Below are positions 45,728 to 53,323 of a stretch of DNA of 64,000 nucleotides, piece after piece. Source of the DNA: Saccharicrinis sp963665705. Lineage in GTDB: Bacteria; Bacteroidota; Bacteroidia; Bacteroidales; Marinilabiliaceae. Where the stretch lies: contig OY762448.1 of the NCBI GenBank assembly GCA_963665705.1, forward strand, positions 1,612,001 through 1,676,000, written 5' to 3'. Every line of letters begins with the position of its first letter. Positions within the stretch are counted from its first letter, which is position 1. Both the position numbers and the translations under genes were made by a program. The notes under the pieces were generated by a model, which saw only the letters and a list, made by a program, of their open reading frames with translations, made no database searches and had not been told where the DNA came from.

Positions 45728-45907
45728 TTACTGTAATTTTACTGTAACTTTTTCCGCTTGTAACTATCTGTAAATGAGGTGTGAAGAATTTGGAGTGAAA
45801 TCTGTTTTGTACTCCAAATGTTAAAAAAAGGGCCAATATTCCAGAAAATCGCAAAAAAACGACAAAATATTCCGGAAAATCGCGTTTTTGAGCAAAAATA
45901 TTCCAGG
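45728..45907. repeat. Short repeats preceding the 11-bp array
   Basis: TTACTGTAA occurs at 45728 and 45739, 11 bp apart. AATATTCCAGAAAATCGC at 45835, AATATTCCGGAAAATCGC at 45866 and AATATTCCAGG at 45897 are each 31 bp apart. They run directly into the 11-bp phased array at 45911. No ORF is supported in 45524-46264. Confidence 0.8.
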
Positions 45908-45910
45908 TTT

Positions 45911-46106
45911 TGGCTGTTTTTGGTGTTTTTATGACTTTTCTTTGCTATGTCTTTGCTTATCTATGCTATTTCTATGCTAATCCTATGCATAACCATTGCT
46001 AGTTGTATGCATAGTCAATGCTTGTTCTTTGTATTGTGGTTGTATTGAGGTTGTGTTGTCTATGCACATTCTTTGATTGTTCTTTGCCTGGGCATTGCTT
46101 CTAAGG
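45911..46106. repeat. 11-bp phased TGC-repeat array
   Basis: Successive TG dinucleotides head units at 45911, 45921, 45932, 45943, 45954, 45964, 45975, 45986, 45997, 46008, 46019, 46030, 46041, 46052, 46063, 46074, 46085 and 46096. Fifteen of the seventeen steps are exactly 11 bp and two are 10 bp. The unit consensus is roughly TGCTATTTCTT, with TG and the trailing CTT/CTA best kept. It is non-coding on both strands. Confidence 0.85.
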
Positions 46107-46264
46107 AAGCGAAGAAAGAGGATAAAATTTGCATAGTAAAACCATAGTCAGTACGACGTCATATCATGGTCATATCATAGGAGGGGAAAAGGATTGGTAA
46201 AAAATGGCGCTTATGAGTTAGCCTCATTTTTAGCAAAATAGAAAGGTGGGTATTTTGCTTTTTA

Positions 46265-47313
46265 ATGCAATCAGTTGAATATTTATTTGACATAATTGCT
46301 ATCTTTATGCTTCTTAAACGAACTACATTTTTACCAATGCCAGACAAGAATTTATTTAATACAGGTGAACTCTTTTGCAACTCAAGGACTAACTATCTAT
46401 GTTTACTTACAATTTTAGCTCTTTTATTAACAGTTACTACAGCTAATGCAAAAGAACACAAAGAAGATTTTAAGTTTAAAGAAGGCCATTACTATTTGCT
46501 TAACCAAAGGGGAAAGATAAATAAACAGGTGGAACCTTTTACATTTGCAGAACCTTTCTCTGAAGGACTGGCTCTAGTGGAGAAAGATCTAAAATTTGGA
46601 TTTATAAACGCTATGGGGGATATAGTTATCAATTGTCAGTTTTATGATGCAGGTTCTTTCTTCAGTGATTTAGCTTATGCTAAGCAAGGTTATAATTACG
46701 GTTTTATAAATCATAATGGAGAGTTTGTGATTCCACCTAAATTTGAAAAAGTAACAGATTTTAAAGGTGATTATGCCATGGTTTTAAAATCAAATCCTGA
46801 TACCACAACTTATGGTTCATTAAGGTGGATTTTCGGCTATATCAATAAACAGGGTGAATTAATGGGCGACAGATATTTTACCACTATATCCTACAAGAAG
46901 AAAGAGGGTCATTTAAAGCTACCATAAAGGATTCTGATTTTATAATATCCAAAGACGGCATTGTTACCAAAGAAGAGAAGAAAGAAATAAATAATACTCC
47001 AGTTTTTTATGTGGTAGAAGAAATGCCAGAATATCCGGGAGGAAGTAATGGTATAATAGATTTCATAGTATCAAACGTAAGATATCCTATATCTGCACAA
47101 GAAAGAGGTATCACCGGAAAAGTATATGTCAATTTTATAGTGGATGGAGAGGGTAATGTTTGCGATGTTTATCCGGCATGTAAAGAATCGGCAATTTTAA
47201 TGCACTAGGCTGTACGTTTGGTAAAGGGATTATCTCAATGGAAACCAGGTAAGCAAGATGGCAAAGTGGTGAAGGTGAGTTATACTATTCCTATTAATTT
47301 TGAGTTGAGGTAG
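46265..47313 (+). pseudogene. Broken WG-repeat/TonB C-terminal energy-transducer gene
   Basis: The first 220 codons encode a hydrophobic segment followed by WG-type repeats (LKFGFINAMGDIVIN, YNYGFINHNGEFVIPPKFEKV, IFGYINKQGELMGD). A frameshift near 46890-46915 ends this frame at 46927. The continuation in another frame (ATIKDSDFIISKDG) encodes a TonB C-terminal domain (MPEYPGGSNGIIDFIV, VRYPISAQERGITGKVYVNF). An in-frame TAG at 47206-47208 interrupts it before the remaining AVRLVKGLSQWKPGKQDGK to 47313. Two lesions indicate a pseudogene unless one is a sequencing error. Confidence 0.85.
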
Positions 47314-47459
47314 AGTGAAAGTATAAATAATAAGGTAATAGTAATTAAAAAACTAATTATTGAGTACCAAAGAATCAAGTCAAGAATAAGTAAGGGATTA
47401 AAGTATAAGTAATTATTAAAATAGTTTATATGAAAAATGATTCTGATTACTTAGAGGGA

Positions 47460-47510
47460 TAACATCTTGGATTTATTTAAGTAGAAATATCAAATAAATC
47501 CAAGATGTTA
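47460..47510. promoter_or_regulatory. 19-bp perfect inverted repeat upstream of the RT operon
   Basis: TAACATCTTGGATTTATTT at 47460-47478 is exactly complementary to 47492-47510, with a 13-nt loop. It lies 73 bp before the first ATG of the MBL/protease-RT/polymerase/exonuclease operon. No T-run follows (CTCAACGAC), so it is not a standard terminator. It could be an operator or the stem of a non-coding RNA used by the reverse transcriptase. Confidence 0.7.
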
Positions 47511-47583
47511 CTCAACGACAGGATATTTTTAGCGTGTATTAATAAATTGGAAGATTTGAAAATTAATAAGTAGAATAGATTAT

Positions 47584-48594
47584 ATGCAAGTTAAGTTTCT
47601 TAAAGCCGGAAAAGGGGATGCAATTCTTGTGAAAAGCAAGGGGGAAAACATGCTTATTGATGGTGGTGATGATACAACATATCTTTTTAATGAATTAGAT
47701 GAAATATTTAAAAACAATGAATGTATCGACATACTTGTTATTACACATCATGATTCAGACCACATTAAAGGTATCATTGATTTTCTTGTCGAACATAAAA
47801 ATAATCGATTTGGAGAGCCTAAAGGCTTTGTCAAGCAAGTATACTTTAATTCTCCTAGAATAATAAAGGGGAAACCAATTCCAAAGGAATCTAAATACCT
47901 ATCTTTCCAGCAGGCATCAGAAGTAGAGATTCTTATTAATCATTTAAATTTAAAATGGGATACTATATTATTAGATACCTCACCTTCGATTCAATTGGGT
48001 GAAGTAAAATTAACTTGCCTTTCACCATCTGAGCAAATCGTAGATGGCTATGCTAATACAAAGGGAGCATTTCTATCTGCTGATGATAGGTCAGATTGGA
48101 ATAAGAGTTTAACTGACCTAGAAAAATATGTTGCAGATAAAAGTCTGGACAACAGATTGCCAAACCAAAGTAGCATTGTACTATTATTGGAGAGTAATGA
48201 TAAAAAGAGCTTGTTAACTGGAGATGTGACACCAAAGAGATTAGAAACAATTATGTCTAAATTATATGAAGAAAATGATAGGAAATTAATCCCTTTTGAT
48301 TTTATAAAGTTACCACACCATGGAAGTCATAGAAATATTACAAAGGATATTATATCTAAAATCAACTGTAGTAAATATGTTATTTGTACGGATGGGAATA
48401 ACCATTATTTACCCGATAAAAAGACTTTGCTTAAAATAATAAACTATCAACATGATAAAGGTAAAATATCATTCTTATTTAATTATTCAGAGACATTAGA
48501 AAAGCTACGAATTACAGATATAGAAAAAAGAAAATATAACATTGACCTTGAACCTAACAATTCTATAAATGGATACAGTTTATCAGCAATTTAA
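47584..48594 (+). CDS. ComEC-like metallo-beta-lactamase-fold hydrolase, first gene of RT operon
   Basis: The 336-residue protein is a standalone MBL-fold enzyme without membrane spans. It has the ComEC/Rec2-type metal motif HxDxDH at residues 55-60 (VITHHDSDHIKG), LLTGDVTPKRLE and the PHHGSH motif. Members with this motif set are probable nucleases or phosphodiesterases. The last 26 bp overlap the start of the protease-reverse transcriptase gene, a sign of translational coupling. AVAST type 1 defence systems also pair an MBL protein with a trypsin-like protease (established for that system; relation here is inference). Confidence 0.85.
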   Translation: MQVKFLKAGKGDAILVKSKGENMLIDGGDDTTYLFNELDEIFKNNECIDILVITHHDSDHIKGIIDFLVEHKNNRFGEPKGFVKQVYFNSPRIIKGKPIPKESKYLSFQQASEVEILINHLNLKWDTILLDTSPSIQLGEVKLTCLSPSEQIVDGYANTKGAFLSADDRSDWNKSLTDLEKYVADKSLDNRLPNQSSIVLLLESNDKKSLLTGDVTPKRLETIMSKLYEENDRKLIPFDFIKLPHHGSHRNITKDIISKINCSKYVICTDGNNHYLPDKKTLLKIINYQHDKGKISFLFNYSETLEKLRITDIEKRKYNIDLEPNNSINGYSLSAI

Positions 48595-50917
48595 AAAGTG
48601 TGGAGTTAAAGTAAGGACTGAAGTTGGTGGTGCAGAAGACTGGTCATCTGGTTTTTTATACGCTACATCTCCAAAGTGTGGGTATAATTATGTTTTTACA
48701 ACAAAGCATACTTTCAAAATTAGTAATGATGACGATGATATTTTTATTGAGGAAATAAATTTTATTGAGATACAGTGCTATAATCAAGGCGAGTATATTC
48801 GTTACGAATACATTCCTCAAAAAGAAATATCTAATAAAGTTATATTTTTTGAAAGTGATTTGGTGATTATCGTAGTTCGAAAGAATATAAGGTTTGAATT
48901 ACCATACATAAAGGTATCCGACAATTTATCGGAGAACTGTATAGCATGGGCAATTACTAATGCCAATATCAATAGATTACATCCTTTAGTGTTAAAAATA
49001 AGTGACTCTGATGAAAATTCATATACAATAAAAAATTGGAACAACTCTAACCATCTTAAAGGTTGTTCAGGCTCAGGTATTGTTTCTGAAGATAAACCTA
49101 TTTTACATGGTTTTATAATGAAACATCCTACTGAGGAATTGCAAGGAGGCTACATTGATGCTGTCAATGTTTCGTTTGAAGAAATAAATAATAAGCTATA
49201 CAATAATAAACTTGAAGTATTATCAACAGTTGATAATACTAAAAGACGAATTGTAAAGAATCAACTTGTTGTTGATATTAATGATGCTTTTATAAATGGA
49301 GTTAGGTTGGATTTACAACTCGCAAGAAACAGGGTTACCTGTGATACATATGATGATTGGTTTCATGATCCATTAAACTTTATTGATTTATCACATGAAG
49401 ACTTTTTATTTGAGTATTTTAAAGAGGCTTTTGATAATAGGTATAAAGTTTCGGAATCAGAGATTTTTTATTTGCCTAAAAAGTCTTTTACACTTAGAAA
49501 GGCCATGATTATTCCGTATGCAGATAGAATATACTATGCTGCATTAGTAGAGGTTATAGGAAAACGCTTAGATGAGGCTCTTTCTCCAATAGTATTTTCC
49601 GCTCGCTACAATCAACAAAAGAATAATGGATTAATGATTTCAGGTGTTGAACAATGGAAGAAATTGAAATACTTATTAAAAGATTATTCACTAAGATATA
49701 AATATGTAATTGAAATTGACATCTTAAACTTTTACGATAATATTGATATTGAACTATTAGGTAAAAAAATATCAGCCGTTTGCATTACTGCTAATGAACG
49801 GAATGCTTCAAAAGAACTAGTAGAGGTTCTTAAAACTTTTGCTGGTAATAAATCTAGTGGCATCCCTCAAAATAATGATGTATCATCGTTATTGGCAACT
49901 TTTTATTTAAATCAAGTAGATTCATATATGCGACACCATGTTCCTGCATATGTAAGATTCATGGATGATATTCGAATTTTCTGTAATGACACTTATGAAG
50001 CAAGAAGATATTTAACTTTAATTGAAAAAGAATTGCGACGATTAAACCTATCTCTTAATGGTCAAAAAACTAAAATATTAAAACTAAACCCTCGGCGAAA
50101 AAAGGATAGGGATGAGATAGATGATTCGTACCGAAAGCCATTTGATTTAGAAAAAAGCAAACTTTCCCGTTTTTCTAAATCTAGAAATATAAGTCTTTTA
50201 AATGAAGCATTTCATTTAGCTGTAAAAGTGTTATTAGATAATGTTAAAGAAAATTCAACGGGTTGTAATTCAAATGAAAGGAAACTAAATCAAGCTATCA
50301 CCACCATCAGACGTTGTGTTTCTAACGGTGTAAATTTGGAAGAGGAAAGTGATATTGGTCAATTTATTAAAGTAGCTGGAACTTTGATGAAAGAACGCCC
50401 ATGGGTAACCCCTCAAATTTGTACCATGATTGGTGTTCTGGATATAGTTTATATACCTAATGTATTTTGGTCTGAGGTTATTGAAATAGTTTTAGAATCA
50501 AAATATAATGTTTATCCATGGCAAGGTTATCATCTCTGGCTATTGCTTGCAAAGCATAAAATAGACAATGTGGAGTTAAGAAAGTATGCAAGTAATTATC
50601 TTGACACAAATGATGAAACATCTAGACCCGTAATTGCTGCTATGATGATATATATGGGTACAATTGATCTTGATTATAGACGTGTAATATTAAGAAAATA
50701 TAATGAAGGATTTACTCATAGTAGTAACTTTCAAGAAAGAATAGCGTTAATTGTGTTAAGAGCAATTGAAACTTCTGAAATTTCATCTAAAGATGCAAAA
50801 GTTAAAGCTGTGCATCAAAGCTTAAATTATTTTAAGGATAAAGATTTGATTTATATTCCGGGAGAGAAGGATGATATTGAAATTGATGTAGAATTATTGC
50901 AAATGTACTCAGTATGA
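48569..50917 (+). CDS. Trypsin-like protease fused to a reverse transcriptase
   Basis: The N-terminal 215 residues fit a trypsin-like protease with candidate triad His47 (VFTTKHTFK), Asp97 (FFESDLVII) and Ser167 (LKGCSGSGIV). A reverse transcriptase follows at about 300-510: FTLRKAMIIPYADRIYYAAL (motifs 1-2), IEIDILNFYDNID (motif A, Asp384), GIPQNNDVSSLLATFYLNQVD (motif B), YVRFMDDIRIF (motif C, Asp466-Asp467) and LSLNGQKTKIL (motif D). The last ~270 residues are helical and unrecognised. The YxxFMDD box and lack of a maturase domain place it among unknown-group/Abi-like reverse transcriptases rather than group II introns. It overlaps both neighbouring genes. Confidence 0.88.
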   Translation: MDTVYQQFKKCGVKVRTEVGGAEDWSSGFLYATSPKCGYNYVFTTKHTFKISNDDDDIFIEEINFIEIQCYNQGEYIRYEYIPQKEISNKVIFFESDLVIIVVRKNIRFELPYIKVSDNLSENCIAWAITNANINRLHPLVLKISDSDENSYTIKNWNNSNHLKGCSGSGIVSEDKPILHGFIMKHPTEELQGGYIDAVNVSFEEINNKLYNNKLEVLSTVDNTKRRIVKNQLVVDINDAFINGVRLDLQLARNRVTCDTYDDWFHDPLNFIDLSHEDFLFEYFKEAFDNRYKVSESEIFYLPKKSFTLRKAMIIPYADRIYYAALVEVIGKRLDEALSPIVFSARYNQQKNNGLMISGVEQWKKLKYLLKDYSLRYKYVIEIDILNFYDNIDIELLGKKISAVCITANERNASKELVEVLKTFAGNKSSGIPQNNDVSSLLATFYLNQVDSYMRHHVPAYVRFMDDIRIFCNDTYEARRYLTLIEKELRRLNLSLNGQKTKILKLNPRRKKDRDEIDDSYRKPFDLEKSKLSRFSKSRNISLLNEAFHLAVKVLLDNVKENSTGCNSNERKLNQAITTIRRCVSNGVNLEEESDIGQFIKVAGTLMKERPWVTPQICTMIGVLDIVYIPNVFWSEVIEIVLESKYNVYPWQGYHLWLLLAKHKIDNVELRKYASNYLDTNDETSRPVIAAMMIYMGTIDLDYRRVILRKYNEGFTHSSNFQERIALIVLRAIETSEISSKDAKVKAVHQSLNYFKDKDLIYIPGEKDDIEIDVELLQMYSV

Positions 50918-52368
50918 AAGAGATTATTATTTTCTACGCTTTTAATAAATGGTATTTTCTCAATATTTCAGATGGAGAAAAAGGGAGCGTATCTATTCAA
51001 GGTCTTATTGAGAAATTTAGTCTTGAAGATAGATTCTTTTCATCTCAAGTTGTAGAATTTATTAAACAGTATGGAGAAGCCTATTCTTATCATGCATTAC
51101 CAATATTAATAGATATTGAATCATATTCAAAGCAATTTCTTCAAAAGTCTAAACCATTAGAAAACCAGAACAAATGGAACCTATATAAACTTCTTAAGGA
51201 AAGAAAAATGTTACCTAATGGATTTCAAATTAGGGAAGGTAATGTGTTTGATTATATCGAGATAGTAGGTGAGTTTATTCAAAGAATAACAGATGATACA
51301 GCTTTTCTTGAGAAGGAACGATTCATTAATATTGAGATTCCTATAAATAGAATTATTTATGAACGCCAGAGAAAAGGAATAGCTGTTGATGTGGAAGCAG
51401 CAAAAGAAAAAATACAATCTTTGGAAGAAGCTGTCTATAATATAAAAAATAAACTTCAACTGGATTACAAGGTCTATTCTCCTGAAAAAATAAAAATCCA
51501 GGAAAATTGGCTAAAAAGCAAAGAAATTAAAATATCAGGTTCAATTGAACGAACTTTTAAAAACTATAGTAAAAAGAGTGAGCCATGTAAATTGTTCTAT
51601 GAGTTAATTAGAAATCAAAAAAATTTGGATAGCTTCTTAGATATCTTGGCACGTAGAGGTGGCAATACTAGAACATTCCCAAGTTACCATGGATTTGGAA
51701 CAATAACATCACGAATAACTTTAAGAGAACCTGCTCTTCAGAATATTAGGAGAACGAATCGTAGAATAATAAAGCCAGATGATGAATGTGATTTTATTTA
51801 TATAGATTATTCTCAATTTGAAGCAGGTATCTTAGCTTCTTTAAGCCAGGATAAAAGGCTATGTAATTTATATGATCAGGATATTTATAAGGATATGTTA
51901 GATAAATTTTGTGATCCGGAAGAAACAAGAGACGATGCAAAGATTGAATTTTATAAGTTTATGTACGGCAGTTCTATACTTCCCAAAGAAGTAAATCGAT
52001 ATTTTTCAAGATTTAAAAAATTACAGACTTATAAAAAGAAAGTTGAAAGAGATGCTGCAGATAGTAAAATTATTGGAACAACTTTGGGAAACTATAGAAA
52101 CGTTGGGGAAGATATCTCTCTTTCGTTAAGTCATACTATACAAGCAACAGCTTCATTAATATTTAAAAAGGCATTATTAAAAGTTAATGAAGAAATCCCT
52201 GAAGCCAAATTTCTACTACCAATGCATGATGCTGCATTATATCAAGTTAACAACCGATATGATTTTGAAGAAATAACAAATAGAGTTAAAGCTGTATTTA
52301 TTCAAGAATTTGCTAAAATTTGTCCAGGAATAACCCCTAGAGTTAATGAAAGTGAGTTCTATTATTAA
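50914..52368 (+). CDS. Family-A (PolA-like) DNA polymerase of the RT operon
   Basis: The 484-residue protein retains the PolA polymerase core: IEIPINRIIYERQRKGIAVD (139-158), TSRITLREPALQNIR (265-279), motif A DYSQFEAGILASLSQD with Asp298, and an O-helix RDDAKIEFYKFMYG with Arg339, Lys343 and Tyr351. Residue 347 is Tyr where most bacterial Pol I have Phe. Motif C reads MHDAALY instead of VHDE: Asp439 is kept but the Glu is Ala. The N-terminal 135 residues match neither the 5' nuclease nor an obvious 3'-5' exonuclease domain. ATGA overlap with the RT gene couples their translation. Confidence 0.87.
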   Translation: MKEIIIFYAFNKWYFLNISDGEKGSVSIQGLIEKFSLEDRFFSSQVVEFIKQYGEAYSYHALPILIDIESYSKQFLQKSKPLENQNKWNLYKLLKERKMLPNGFQIREGNVFDYIEIVGEFIQRITDDTAFLEKERFINIEIPINRIIYERQRKGIAVDVEAAKEKIQSLEEAVYNIKNKLQLDYKVYSPEKIKIQENWLKSKEIKISGSIERTFKNYSKKSEPCKLFYELIRNQKNLDSFLDILARRGGNTRTFPSYHGFGTITSRITLREPALQNIRRTNRRIIKPDDECDFIYIDYSQFEAGILASLSQDKRLCNLYDQDIYKDMLDKFCDPEETRDDAKIEFYKFMYGSSILPKEVNRYFSRFKKLQTYKKKVERDAADSKIIGTTLGNYRNVGEDISLSLSHTIQATASLIFKKALLKVNEEIPEAKFLLPMHDAALYQVNNRYDFEEITNRVKAVFIQEFAKICPGITPRVNESEFYY

Positions 52369-52392
52369 TAGAGATAATTATAAGACTAAATT

Positions 52393-52962
52393 ATGTTTTT
52401 ATTTTTTGATACAGAAACTACAGGATTGCCAAAAAGCTGGAAGGCACCAGTTACTGATTTGAATAATTGGCCTCGAATGATTCAGGTTGGTTGGATACTT
52501 TGTGATAAGAATGGTAAGCGAGTTGAAGCTAAGGATTACATTATCAAACCCAATGGTTTTGTAATACCACAAGAAGCATCTAAAGTTCATAGAATTACTA
52601 CAGAAAGGGCTCTTAAGGTAGGTGTTGATATTAGAGAAGTTCTTAATGAATTTAATTTATTAGTGGATAAAGCAGACACTATTGTTGCTCATAATATTAG
52701 CTTTGACGAAAAAATAATTGGGGCTGAGTTTTTAAGAGCGAAAATCAAAACAAGCTTTCAGAGTAAACAGAAGCTTTGCACGATGCATTCATCAACTAAT
52801 TATTGTAAAATTCCAGGCCCCTATGGTTTCAAATGGCCTAAATTATCTGAATTACATTTGAAACTATTTGGGGTTGACTTTGAAGAAGCTCACGATGCTT
52901 CAGCAGATATTAATGCAACTGAAAAGTGTTTTTGGGAAATGAGACGACTGGAATTAATTTAA
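52393..52962 (+). CDS. DEDDh 3'-5' exonuclease (DnaQ-like)
   Basis: The 189-residue protein is a compact exonuclease with Asp6 and Glu8 in FFDTETTGLP, Asp105 in VAHNISFDEKI and His167/Asp172 in EEAHDASADINAT, the complete DEDDh set. The family removes nucleotides from 3' ends and includes polymerase proofreading subunits. It starts 24 bp after the polymerase gene that lacks its own exonuclease domain, so it may act as that enzyme's proofreading or processing partner (inference). It is the last gene of the operon. Confidence 0.9.
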   Translation: MFLFFDTETTGLPKSWKAPVTDLNNWPRMIQVGWILCDKNGKRVEAKDYIIKPNGFVIPQEASKVHRITTERALKVGVDIREVLNEFNLLVDKADTIVAHNISFDEKIIGAEFLRAKIKTSFQSKQKLCTMHSSTNYCKIPGPYGFKWPKLSELHLKLFGVDFEEAHDASADINATEKCFWEMRRLELI

Positions 52963-53314
52963 ATTCAGTTAGGTATGATTGTATACCCTGAATTACTAAA
53001 TTATTGGAATTAAATTAACCTTATAGTCGAGGATAAGTCATGTTTGGTAGTACGAATTTATTGAGATGGAATCTGTTCAATATTTTTACAGTAAGTGGTT
53101 TGTGGTAGTCTTGGTTTGAGTGTTTTTATCATGTGTACAAATAAGTAAGGAAATTTTTCAATGTTATTCTATGCTAGACATAACTAAATTGAATTTTGTT
53201 TCTTTCATTGCTTATCGCAATGTTTGCATTTGGTTGAATAATTTCAATATTAACCGGATTGCAAATCCTATCGAGTATTTCAAAATGTTAGATTGTTTAT
53301 CTGCGAAATAATTT
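52963..53314. other. Region after the RT operon
   Basis: ATTCAG...GGTAT directly after the exonuclease stop pairs with ATACC-CTGAAT (about 52962-52992), a possible hairpin without a T-run. The rest up to the IS4 target site has only a weak 63-codon frame at 53120-53311, without recognisable motifs. Non-coding structure for the RT cannot be excluded. Confidence 0.4.
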
Positions 53315-53323
53315 ATAATATAT

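Noticed and set aside
45666..45854. 62-codon minus-strand ORF
   Set aside because: It overlaps the spaced repeats upstream of the phased array and has no recognisable features.
45911..46106. CRISPR array
   Set aside because: Units are 10-11 bp without spacer/repeat alternation and no cas genes are present.
48569..50917. Group II intron reverse transcriptase, retron or DGR
   Set aside because: No maturase or intron RNA domains, no retron-type catalytic context with a visible msr/msd, and no template/variable repeat pair; the protease fusion fits none of these.
53120..53311. 63-codon + strand ORF after the RT operon
   Set aside because: There is no motif, no start context and an AT-rich frame; it is kept only as part of the spacer description.
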